Made by a program: the position numbers and the translations under genes
Source of the DNA: Prorocentrum cordatum
Lineage: Eukaryota; Sar; Dinophyceae; Prorocentrales; Prorocentraceae
DNA: 27,500 nucleotides
Direction: 5' to 3'
Assembly: GCA_963575745.1 (NCBI GenBank)
Contig: CAUYUJ010021045.1
Coordinates: forward strand, 115,629 to 143,128
Notes under the pieces: generated by a model
Seen by the model: the letters and a program-made list of their open reading frames with translations, nothing else
What the model was told of the DNA's origin: nothing
Database searches by the model: none
Shown here: one piece after another, positions 1-8,446 of the stretch
Layout: every line of letters begins with the position of its first letter
Numbering within the stretch: the first letter of the stretch is position 1

Positions 1-1
1 G

Positions 2-135
2 CGCGGGCGGCCCTCCACGGACGCCGAGGACGCCGTCGACGGTGCCGACGCCGCCAGCGCCGCCGTCGCCGCCGCCTCCGCCGGCGACGACGCTGCCTCC
101 AGCGACGCCGACGACAGCAACGACGGCTGCGGCGT

Positions 136-179
<44 letters not shown>

Positions 180-235
180 CCGACGATGACGACGGCGACT
201 ACGATGACGAAGACGATGATCTGGTTGGTGTGGTC
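2..235 (+). CDS. Probable host exon fragment, acidic Asp/Ala/Gly-rich protein (5' end outside window)
   Basis: The frame starting at base 2 is open from the window edge to a TGA at 566-568, but only about the first 78 codons look coding. Nearly every third position there is G or C. The residues form a sensible low-complexity acidic region: Ala/Asp/Ser-rich, then a run of Gly, a run of Asp from a (GAC)n tract at about 156-180, and a mixed Asp/Glu/Tyr stretch. After about 235 the third-position bias vanishes, and GT dinucleotides near 228-236 could be a splice donor. Acidic tails of this kind occur in histone chaperones, nucleolar and RNA-binding proteins, but no fold is visible, so no function is assigned. 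A GAC microsatellite by chance in frame is the alternative. Confidence 0.38.
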
Positions 236-777
236 TTCCGCAGGGTACCCTTGTTTCTCTACCCTTTCGGCGCGTCCCCGGCAGATCTCACGAGCCTGTC
301 CTCAGCCCACTTCTGCCGTGCACGTGCCCCCCGTTGTGCGAACTGCTGCCTCACAGCTGCTCGTGTGTTCCGCCCCCCGTTCTCTCGCCTGCCTCGCACG
401 GTATCGTTCGTGCGCCGCCCGTGGAGGCACTTGAGTTGCCTCGCCGCCAGAATCGTCGGAGGGCGTGCGAGGAGTTTCCGAGGCTGCGCTTGCGCACCCT
501 CAGGGCACGTCCAAGGGCCTGGCACTCTTACTCTGCATCCGCACCCTTTGCGGCGGCTGCAGAGCTGACGGCGCCCAGTGCGCCTCATTCGGGCGATCCC
601 CGCGCGGGCGTCCATAGGGACGCATTCCGCCCGTGCCGTCGTCTGCACAGGCATGGCAGGCCCCCTTAGCGATGAATCACGAGAGGGGGATCGATGCTAT
701 GGAACTATCACCAATACAGAGCACACATCTCCAGGCATGGGCTGCTTGTTGCTTGCATGGGTTCGAGGCGAGATTCC
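236..777. other. No gene recognised
   Basis: Short overlapping open frames exist on both strands, but none shows a domain, a consistent codon bias or a plausible start context. It could be intron or 3' flank of the preceding exon. Confidence 0.4.
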
Positions 778-804
778 TGCTGCTGATGCTGCTGCTGCTG
801 CTGG
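778..804. repeat. (CTG)n microsatellite
   Basis: About nine CTG units with one GAT interruption, immediately before the TCC array. Confidence 0.8.
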
Positions 805-831
805 TGTAGGCTTCGGAATCCGAGATCGGAA

Positions 832-901
832 TCCTCCTCCTCCTCCTCCTCCTCCTCCTCCTCCTCCTCCTCCTCCTCCTCCTCCTCCTCCTCCTCCTCC
901 T
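832..901. repeat. (TCC)n microsatellite
   Basis: About 23 uninterrupted TCC units on the plus strand. It abuts the 3' end of the LINE relic at 902-1478. A matching array lies on the relic's other side at 1479-1646. Confidence 0.95.
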
Positions 902-1478
902 GGAAAGACTTATAGGGAGCATGGTCCACTACTGGAAAATGGGACCCCAAAAGAAAGGGAACGAAGGGAGCGATCCTCTGGGCGCGTCGGACCAGGAGGC
1001 CCGCTTTGGGGGGAACTCATCCTTCTCTAGGCGGGCCAGGGCGGCCTTACCTGCTCTGGTGGCTCGGGTGCATTCCTTTGCCAGAGACAGGATTTGGGCC
1101 TGCCCTGACCCCCACACGTTGAGCATCGCCACAGGCCCCGAGTGTTCCTGAGGCGGTGGCTGAAGTGAATGGGGGCGGGCCTGCCTATGCACGGGGACTC
1201 GTGGGGGACTGCATGCACACAGCACAACGGGCCCCCCCGTTCCAGGCTTGTGGCCTGTGAGCGGAAGTGGCGGCAGCAGCAACGAGGTCGACTCTCTTGG
1301 CGAGTCGCTTCGCTTTCTGCATGGCTATCTACTCTGCTAGGGTGGGGCCTGAGTCCGCTTTCGCAGCCTGGGCTCTGTACGTAGCTGCCTCCAGGCCCAC
1401 CGTCAGCAGGTGCAACAGAACTTTGGAGGCTAGTTCGTCCAAAGCCGCGGGGTCCGCCCTGGCCTGGGGAGGGATCGC
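902..1478 (-). mobile_element. LINE 3'-end relic (C-terminal zinc module), 5' truncated
   Basis: Minus-strand translation gives, in pieces across two or three frames, the tail of a dinoflagellate LINE ORF2. A helical stretch comes first (PAALDELASKVLLHLLTVGL, then an Ala-rich helix), followed by a His ... RCAVC motif, an LWRCSTCG motif, and LSLAKECTR with a basic helix ending near Pro-Pro-Lys. The last part parallels the C-terminus of the intact LINE in this window (C-x2-C, then LLAKVC, then a helix ending in HPK). At least one frameshift and two stops break it, so it is dead. The 5' parts (endonuclease, RT, most of RNase H) are missing, as is usual for 5'-truncated LINEs. Both ends touch (TCC)n arrays. 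The domain match is by eye and moderate. Confidence 0.45.
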
Positions 1479-1646
1479 TCCTCCTCCTCCTCCTCCTCCT
1501 CCTCCTCCTCCTCCTCCTCCTCCTCCTCCTCCTCCTCCTCCTCCTCTTCCTCCTCCTCCTCCTCCTCCTCCTCCTCCTCCTCCTCCTCCTCCTCCTCCTC
1601 CTCCTCCTCCTCCTCCTCCTACCCCTCCTCCTCCTCCTCCTCCTCC
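1479..1646. repeat. (CTC)n microsatellite, lightly interrupted
   Basis: About 56 CTC/TCC units with single interruptions (CTT near 1549, ACC near 1621). Long poly-Pro or poly-Gly frames across it are artefacts of the repeat. Confidence 0.95.
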
Positions 1647-1723
1647 CGAAGCCGACCCAATGCAGGCCTGGCCGGTTTGGCCGGTTTTAACCAGCACGCA
1701 ATGGTGGCTTCGTGGCTTTTCCA

Positions 1724-1761
1724 AAGGAGGAGGAAAAGGAGGAGGAGGAGGAGGAGGAGGA
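1724..1761. repeat. (GGA)n microsatellite
   Basis: A GGA tract of opposite polarity to the TCC array 78 bp to its left, so the two could pair as a hairpin. Confidence 0.85.
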
Positions 1762-2300
1762 CCTGGAAATCTGGGGGCCCATTTTGTTTCACGCATTGCG
1801 ATTCCGCCCAGCTTCAGGCCCCTGGGGCCCTCACGGACCGGCCCAGCTCGAGAAGTGCAGCAGAAAGATGGGATCGAAGGCTTCCGCCGTGGTGTTGCAC
1901 GATGCTGCATTTGTTCGGGACGTTGGATCTCAGGGTAAAGCTTCGGGTTGCAACCAGACAGCCCCCCTGGGTAGTGCTGGCTGGCCTCAACGGGCCAGCC
2001 GAGACTGCCTGCCTGGGGGAGTTGCTTGTGCGCAGCCCGAAGACTTACCACGCAGTCGACATGCTTCACGCAGCGGCTCGCTTGTGGGGGGTCAGGTTGG
2101 GGGGGGCGGCTGATTCGGGGGTGGCGGGAGTGTTTTTCAGCTCCCGATCACAGCGCCGCTCCCACAGAGGAGACGGTGTTATACATCGGCTGACGTTGAC
2201 GGCGATAGTAGCGAGAGCCACCCTCGGAGGGACCCACATGAAGGAGCTGTTCAGCGAAAAGTGTCGAGACACTGCGGTGGTGTCCCTTTCGGCGCGAGGA
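1762..2300. other. No gene recognised
   Basis: Frames of more than 100 codons exist on both strands but owe their length to the flanking GGA/TCC arrays. I see no domain, RNA gene or repeat here. Confidence 0.4.
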
Positions 2301-2493
2301 TCAGTAAGTAAGTACGTACGTACGTAAGTCAGTAAGTAAGCACGCAATCGAGTAAGGCAAGTAAGGTACAAGAGTAAGTGAGTAAGTAAGACTGTAAGTA
2401 AGCAAGTGGGTAAGGATGTAAGGAAGGAACTAAGTAAGTGAGAACGAAGTAACTTAAGTAAGTAAGTAAGTCAGTAAGTAAGTAAGTACATAC

Positions 2494-2541
<48 letters not shown>
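2301..2541. repeat. (GTAA)n tetranucleotide tract
   Basis: GTAA/AGTA units, pure at about 2490-2541 and increasingly degenerate leftward, where the 4-bp phase is broken by substitutions and small indels. The minus strand reads as Tyr-Leu-Thr repeats, which is an artefact. GTAAGT resembles a consensus 5' splice site and recurs many times. Confidence 0.9.
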
Positions 2542-2543
<2 letters not shown>

Positions 2544-2723
2544 AGATATACGTGGGTAGGTAAGTGGAGGGAGGCATCCTGCCTACAGGGCATCAGCCGT
2601 CCCAGCCGTGCTGCCGCTCCCTCTTCCTAGAGGAGCAAGAAGGAAGTCATGACAAGACGATACGCTCCAAGAGTTCCCAGGTGTCCATGAGTTCAGTCGG
2701 TTCCTCGCGGGCTCCAGAAAACG

Positions 2724-2909
2724 AGGGCCCCAAGGTGCTCCACACAACTCCTGGAGCGCCTCCTGAGCCAACGGCATATCATGGTATCGCTGTCGTCTTA
2801 CCTTCTCCCCCCCCACCCGCTCTAGGGCCCCAAGATGCTCCCGAACTCCTGGAGCGCATCCTGAGCCAACGGCACATCATGGCATCATTGTCGTCTTACC
2901 TTCCCCCCG
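2724..2909. repeat. Tandem duplication, about 100-bp period
   Basis: Two copies start with AGGGCCCCAAG at 2724 and 2824 and run through TGTCGTCTTACCTTC. They differ by scattered substitutions and a 2-bp indel. Each ends in a run of C. No gene is visible in either copy. Confidence 0.85.
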
Positions 2910-5900
2910 CCCCCGCCCCCCCCCCACACACACGCTCTTTTCTTGTCCTCTCCCTCCTCCTCCTCCTCCTCCTCCTCCTCCTCCTCCTCCTCCTCCCTCC
3001 TCCTCCTCCTCCTCCTCCTCCTCCTCCTCCTATCCTCCTCCTCCTCCTCCTCCTCCTCCTCCTCCTCCCCACCACCACCACCACCACCACCACCACCACC
3101 CCGGGGCTGGCCGGGGGCGGGGCGCCGAAGGCCCCGAGGCTCCTCAGACCGACGCGCAGCACCGCAAAGGAGGAGGAGAAGGGATGAGGAGGGAGAGGAG
3201 GAGGGAGAACAGGAAGAAGGGGGCAGGAGGAGGAGGAGGAGGAGGAGGAGGAGGAGGAGGAGGAGGAGGGAGGAGGAGGAGGAGGAGGAGGAAGTGGAGG
3301 GATGACGAGGGAGAGGAGGAGGGAGAACAGGAAGAAGGGGGGAGGAGGAGGAGAAGGGGAAGGAGGAGGAGGAGGAGGAGGAGGAGGAGGGATGATGATG
3401 GTGATGATGAGGAGGAGGAGGAGGGATGAGGAGGGAGAGGAGGAGGGAGAACAGGAAGAAGGGGGTAGGAGGAGGAGGAGAAGGAGGAAGAGGAGGAGGA
3501 GGGATGAGGAGGGAGAGGAGGAGGGAGGACAGTCCGTCGATCTTGGGATGGCGTCCCTTGAGCACTCGATACTTCCACCGCTCGAAATTGTTCCTCGTTG
3601 GGGCCCTGCAAACCTTAGCAAGCAGCGCGAGGGGGCCCAACGTAGATATAGCTTTACACCGAACGCAAATGAAAAGCTGAGACCGATCGGTGCAATCGAA
3701 ACTCAACAACTTGTGGCCTCTGGCGGCCACCTGGAGCAACGACTCTGGTACCTTCCCAGTACAACCTCCTGTTGAGGGCACGTCGCTCTTACCAAAGACG
3801 AAATCAGGGCTGGGCCGCCGTATCTTTGGGCATACAGCACACCTCCAGTATGACCTATGGCATTCCCATTCGTGCTCAAAAGTTTCAGGGCCAGCGGGCT
3901 TCTGGCGAGGCTCTCTGGGGTTCAAGTGGACTCCCGTGAGATCCAGGGCGGGCCACTTGGGCAGTAAACGGGCCGCAAGCCTGCAAACCGCACGAGAAAC
4001 CTTAACTTTCCTGTCTACTTCATCAAGCTCAGCCTTGGAGCCTGTGGGGTGGGCGCGCAGTCCTTGACGTGCGGCGCGATCGGCAGCATTATTTCCGAAT
4101 TTCTCCCAGCGTTGCTGGGCAGTTAAATCAGGACTGTCAGCCACATGCGCTTTTACTTTCCTAACAGCAGACAGGTCACACGAATGGGCCAATAACATGG
4201 TGCCCGGATACATTTTCTTATAGGGGAACCTGGCCTCAGGAGGAAGCGCGAAGGTGCTGACCACATTCGCGCAATCCGAAAAACCTTCCGAGGGGCCTCC
4301 AAGGTTCTGTGAAACCATGGCGAGGGCTGCAAACTCTCCAGCTTGGGGGGTCTGAGGGAGCGGAGCCCATATAGGCCCACACACCGAGCAGGTCTCCTGA
4401 GCATCCTGGGTGACCTGTACATAGCCCCAAGTGGCCCTACTCAGCTCCTTGATAGGGTGTCTGGTGCAGGACCCGTCCATGAAAATATATCCCTTGACCT
4501 GGCCAGGATCTACGACGTCTTCTGTTCCTTCAGGCGTGTGAATGATAATACCACCTTGCTGTCGTGGGCGTGGTCGTACATCTCCAGGGTGTTCAAACAG
4601 CCCCTTAGAGAAAAGGAGTGTTTCCTTAGCGTCCGATCGATCGATGCTCCTAGCCAGGGTGATCAATTCGTCATCGTCGATCAATTCCCTCCTATCGTCG
4701 TCGACCGCACTGCACTCCCACAGACGGTGGAAGATCGTGTCACGCGCTCCGCAGCCTAAAGGACACTGAGCTGATGGCAGAGCGTACCCCAAGTCGAGCG
4801 CACGCTCGTTGGTCCACACAGCTCCGCACACCAGCGACTTGATACAACCCTTCTCGTAGTATGTATACCGCGACGAACGAAGCTGAGACGATACCACATC
4901 ATAACATACTCGACAAGGTACATCGTGAACTCTACCAGCATCCCTTTCGAGCTGTCTCAAAACTCCATCATGCAACATCTGCTTAATGAGCGCTGGGGAA
5001 CAGGTCGTTAAAAATATGTCTTCTCCGAAATCGTTGACCAAGACGCAGAAACTCTTCATGTCCCATTGGATCCTGAGGAGGCTGAGGCGGAGCGCTGAAA
5101 GGGGACCCGTGACCTTCTTCCAGGCGAGCTCTTCTTTGGGGACCCCGTACGCCGACTCCCAAGCTTCCCTCAAAACCCCGAACGACAAAGTATTAGGCAA
5201 GGATCTAACTTGGTTCGAGAAGACCTCCTTAGCGTAGCGCACCTCCGGTGCCACTGATCCATACCACGACGGATCTCCGCGCAACAACAACAAAGAAGTG
5301 AGGGGCCTCATGCCTGCAGACGGCCGTAAGACAGAGCCCACAGCACGACGAGCAGTCGCCAACTCGTGATCAGGCTGGCCGTGCACTTCAGCTCCATAAG
5401 ACAGGCCTGCTAGAGGTCCACTCGTGAAAATACTTCGGCAGTGCTTGCCCAACACCTGCTTGACTCGCTTGAAACGTTTCGTTCTCTTCTTGAAAACGGC
5501 TGCTCTCTTCTGCTGCTTCTGTCCTCGTCCCCTTCTCCTCCTGCTCTTCCCTGCCGTATCATCTATGCCCAAGTTCACTGCAGATTCCACATAAGAGGCT
5601 CCACCGTACTCGCCTAGAGCTTGCCTGATGGCTTCTCCAGTCTTGTGGGATGAACATATGACCGACGCTTTGTCCTGGGCAACTTGCACGCACATCTCTT
5701 CTGTGAGCCCAACGTATAGCTGCGCCGCCGTGTGAATAATATCATGTGCTACTTGCTTGGGCTTACCTGTGGACGACATGCCATAATCATCAATAGATAT
5801 GTCCAAGGAAGTGCGGAGCGGGAAAGTGATGCAGCCTATTGTGGGGATGGCGTACGCTCTAATATAAGTGGTCGCCAAAGAACAGCCTGCGATAACTCCT

Positions 5901-8425
5901 GAACAGGCAAAGTGAGGGCCATGCACCATGCTGGCCATCGCCAAGAAGCGTGGGCCCTTGTACGCGGCGATGCTTACACGGCACAGCTGCTTCGGTAACG
6001 CTAGCAGCTCGCATCTATCTCCCAGGATGGACAGCACAATAGTCTCGTAGTACTTCAGGGGGTCCCAGAGAACCGTGCAGGCCACCGTCGTTTCTTCTTT
6101 CTTGGGCGTTCCCTTGAGACTCTTGGACTGCTTTTGGGGCCCTGGACGAACAGCTTTTTCAGACCTCACCGCTTGCCTCCAGACCGCGTCCGAAGCTCCC
6201 GAGAAGGGCCCCGCCGCCAAGTACGGGCGCCAATTGGATGCCTCCCAAGACGCCGCTATGGGTCTTCGAAGCTTGCCCCAAAAGCGGTAAAAACTGCTGA
6301 ACAAACCAATAGGTCTCCAACCTCCTGCAGGTTTGGCTAAAAGCGGGACCACAATCGTGCGGACCTGATTCGGCAGGATGGAGGTCGCCTCCATGACAGC
6401 ATATAAAGACATCAAAGCCAGCAAACCTTGATCAGCGATGCTGCTGAAGTGGCGCATGTGGAAGCCGTCCACGGAGGTCGCGGACGTGAGCTTATACCGC
6501 TGCGATACTGCCCTCATCTCTGGTGGCGGCGCAAAATCGAGGGGCTGAATGCACTCAACTTGTTCGGGCAACTCTGGCGTCTTGGAGGCCTGCCAAAGCT
6601 TATCAAACTTCTGGGCCTCAGAGGCCAACAACGATTTGGGGTCCGCCAGCACAGCCACTTGGGCCGAGAGGGTGGCGGTGGGTTGCCACGCTTTGGGGAG
6701 ACGAGTCCACGCATGAGCTCTCCCCCCCCCTTTATCAACCCCGTCGCATAACCAGGCCATCCAAGACTTCTGAGCCTCCGACTTAGCCTTCAAAGAGTAC
6801 GCCCCTAAATCCTCGGAGATCTTACCTAAGATGCTGCAGCCCAAATCTAAATCCCCAAGAACCTCCGAGACGTCGAAGACCTTATCAATGTCCTGAACCT
6901 GGATAAAGCCTTTGATGCTGTCATAAATCTCAGAGAACTCTTCTAAGTGTCGGCCGACGCAGGCCGGAGGATCGGCTAGGCAAGCACGTACACCACGAAG
7001 CTGGCGGAGCACACGAGAGCGCGCTGGCGTGGGGACTGTCGGTCCTGGCGGAACTTGGCTCTCAAAAAGCATATCGGATTGCGGCAACCATGCCGTCGCC
7101 CCAACTTCGGAAGCTGGAGCCTCCGTCGCCGCCGAAACGTCCAGGGCGCGCAGCAGGCTGATAAAAAGACGGAACGTGCTCTCCAACCAGCGCAGCGTGA
7201 ACAGAGCAGGTTGCCTGACGCCTTTCCTTTTGTCTACATCTAAAGTTGACCTCCAAATCAACTTAGGCAACCTGTCCCTTGTACCTAACAGCGGGATGTC
7301 GATCTGTCGGCTGGCAATCAACTCTTTTTCCGCTGTGTTGGCCCAAATCTTGTAGGCCAAGTTCATGCGCCTCTGAATCTTATTACGCGGGGCTCCCTCG
7401 CGAACCAGTGAGAGACCGTAAGTGGCGCAGTCCAGGGCGTCGTCCCAAGACGGGGGCTCAGGGCAAGGACCTATAGGGCGCTGCGCGGGTATCACTGGAG
7501 GCTTGGAGAACGTGAGGAACTTAATGTCCGCGAGGGTGGGGTAGAACTTAATTTGGACGGGCGTGTGAGTCTTCAGATCGCTCTCCAAAATCACCCTGGT
7601 GGACTGGATACCTTTCGACAGGCCCCCCGAGACCACCACGTAGTCTAACAGCCTGGCTGTGCTCGAGGCCGTCGTTGCACAAGTACCCCTCACTTCTGGA
7701 TACACTATGCAACTGGATAAACTGCCCGCCAAGTCACATTCATGTAGCTCAGCTGGCTCCATGTTGAAGTCGCCTCCGATGATGTGAGGCGTGCGGTAGC
7801 TCTGTGCCACCGCTCCGATCGTGGCCAAAATCTTGAGGTTCTCAGCGGAGAGCCCCTCGGAATCGCGCAAGTAGGTCGAGATGCAAAGTATCGGTTCACC
7901 CCCAGGAATCTGCACCCAACAACCGACAGCTCTTGCTTTGTATATTTTGTGGCCAGCCTCCAGGTCGTAGCATCCCAGAAACGAACGGACGAAGGTCGCC
8001 ACCCCGCCCGAAGCTCCTGAGCCTACTCCAGCCTCAGCCGCCACGAACCGAGACTTCCAGCCTTGCTTGAGGGCCCAGCTGGAGGCCTCTTCAATTTGGT
8101 CGTCGAGGACCAACTTGTGCTCTTGCAGCAAGATAATATGTGCTCCCGACCGTTGCAGCCAGGGTTTAGCCGATCCCCAGGAGGTGACGTTGGCCGTCTC
8201 CACAACCAATTCAAAACTTTCCAGTCCAGGGCTGCCTAGACGCAGAAACTCACCCAGGGGCTCGGAGCCTGGCTCGGGGGGCGGAAAACCGCACAGCCGA
8301 TTTAAAAGCTGGTGCGCCTCTGCAGGGTCTGACACACGCCGACTCTCCGCAGGAGGCGCAGCTGCACTCGCAAAAAGGTGCCCCTCTGGGGGGGGGCTAT
8401 CAGATGAGGTAAAAGATGCTGATGC
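2885..8425 (-). CDS. LINE ORF2: endonuclease / reverse transcriptase / RNase H / zinc module
   Basis: The open frame begins after a TGA at 8426-8428. No ATG precedes the endonuclease, so the start is unresolved (the GTG at 8333-8335 is used below as residue 1). AP-endonuclease-like domain, residues about 43-262: LLQEHKL (Glu72), GGDFNMEP (Asp189, Asn191), DYVVVS, and THTP in place of the usual SDH. Reverse transcriptase, about 655-930: GGWRPIGLFSSFYRFWGK, a motif A-like WDPLKYYETI, an unusual motif B-like GVIAGCSLATTYIR, and motif C ISIDDYG with both Asp present. A basic linker follows (about 930-960). RNase H, about 1280-1425: Asp1287, Glu1334, Asp1354 and Asp1419 all present, plus KVKAHV. 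The C-terminus (about 1489-1576) has H/C-x2-C pairs of a zinc module. The conserved protein ends near 3536; the rest of the frame, to 2885, is only TCC repeat. The catalytic residues look intact. Confidence 0.85.
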   Translation of the reverse strand, partial: ASASFTSSDSPPPEGHLFASAAAPPAESRRVSDPAEAHQLLNRLCGFPPPEPGSEPLGEFLRLGSPGLESFELVVETANVTSWGSAKPWLQRSGAHIILLQEHKLVLDDQIEEASSWALKQGWKSRFVAAEAGVGSGASGGVATFVRSFLGCYDLEAGHKIYKARAVGCWVQIPGGEPILCISTYLRDSEGLSAENLKILATIGAVAQSYRTPHIIGGDFNMEPAELHECDLAGSLSSCIVYPEVRGTCATTASSTARLLDYVVVSGGLSKGIQSTRVILESDLKTHTPVQIKFYPTLADIKFLTFSKPPVIPAQRPIGPCPEPPSWDDALDCATYGLSLVREGAPRNKIQRRMNLAYKIWANTAEKELIASRQIDIPLLGTRDRLPKLIWRSTLDVDKRKGVRQPALFTLRWLESTFRLFISLLRALDVSAATEAPASEVGATAWLPQSDMLFESQVPPGPTVPTPARSRVLRQLRGVRACLADPPACVGRHLEEFSEIYDSIKGFIQVQDIDKVFDVSEVLGDLDLGCSILGKISEDLGAYSLKAKSEAQKSWMAWLCDGVDKGGGRAHAWTRLPKAWQPTATLSAQVAVLADPKSLLASEAQKFDKLWQASKTPELPEQVECIQPLDFAPPPEMRAVSQRYKLTSATSVDGFHMRHFSSIADQGLLALMSLYAVMEATSILPNQVRTIVVPLLAKPAGGWRPIGLFSSFYRFWGKLRRPIAASWEASNWRPYLAAGPFSGASDAVWRQAVRSEKAVRPGPQKQSKSLKGTPKKEETTVACTVLWDPLKYYETIVLSILGDRCELLALPKQLCRVSIAAYKGPRFLAMASMVHGPHFACSGVIAGCSLATTYIRAYAIPTIGCITFPLRTSLDISIDDYGMSSTGKPKQVAHDIIHTAAQLYVGLTEEMCVQVAQDKASVICSSHKTGEAIRQALGEYGGASYVESAVNLGIDDTAGKSRRRRGRGQKQQKRAAVFKKRTKRFKRVKQVLGKHCRSIFTSGPLAGLSYGAEVHGQPDHELATARRAVGSVLRPSAGMRPLTSLLLLRGDPSWYGSVAPEVRYAKEVFSNQVRSLPNTLSFGVLREAWESAYGVPKEELAWKKVTGPLSALRLSLLRIQWDMKSFCVLVNDFGEDIFLTTCSPALIKQMLHDGVLRQLERDAGRVHDVPCRVCYDVVSSQLRSSRYTYYEKGCIKSLVCGAVWTNERALDLGYALPSAQCPLGCGARDTIFHRLWECSAVDDDRRELIDDDELITLARSIDRSDAKETLLFSKGLFEHPGDVRPRPRQQGGIIIHTPEGTEDVVDPGQVKGYIFMDGSCTRHPIKELSRATWGYVQVTQDAQETCSVCGPIWAPLPQTPQAGEFAALAMVSQNLGGPSEGFSDCANVVSTFALPPEARFPYKKMYPGTMLLAHSCDLSAVRKVKAHVADSPDLTAQQRWEKFGNNAADRAARQGLRAHPTGSKAELDEVDRKVKVSRAVCRLAARLLPKWPALDLTGVHLNPREPRQKPAGPETFEHEWECHRSYWRCAVCPKIRRPSPDFVFGKSDVPSTGGCTGKVPESLLQVAARGHKLLSFDCTDRSQLFICVRCKAISTLGPLALLAKVCRAPTRNNFERWKYRVLKGRHPKIDGLSSLLLSLLIPPPPLPPSPPPPTPFFLFSLLLSLLIPPPPPHHHHHHPSSSSSSSSSFPFSSSSPLLPVLPPPLPRHPSTSSSSSSSSLLLLLLLLLLLLLLLPPSSCSPSSSPSSSLLLLLCGAARRSEEPRGLRRPAPGQPRGGGGGGGGGGGEEEEEEEEEEEDRRRRRRRRRRRREEEEEEEEEEEEEEGEDKKRACVWGGGGGGGKVRRQ
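2945..3102. repeat. (TCC)n array followed by (CCA)n
   Basis: TCC units from about 2945 to 3066, broken by single extra bases, then about 11 CCA/CAC units to about 3102. It is the complement of the GGA region that begins about 65 bp further right. Confidence 0.93.
3166..3530. repeat. GGA-rich minisatellite with recurring core of about 42 bp
   Basis: Plain GGA tracts alternate with a conserved core that starts GGATGAGGAGGGAGAGGAGG and ends GAACAGGAAGAAGGGGG. Copies begin near 3182, 3300 and 3424. A fourth, near 3502, diverges at its end into the 3' boundary of the LINE. The spacing between cores (about 118, 124 and 78 bp) varies through GGA copy number. Predicted proteins across it are artefacts. 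Confidence 0.85.
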
Positions 8426-8446
8426 TCAGGCCCAACAGCTGGCCCA

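Noticed and set aside
3144-3621. Pro/Ser/Leu-rich, Arg-rich and Gly-rich proteins over the GGA/TCC region
   Set aside because: Pure consequence of trinucleotide repeats. The same DNA gives poly-Glu, poly-Arg and poly-Gly on one strand and poly-Ser, poly-Leu and poly-Pro on the other.
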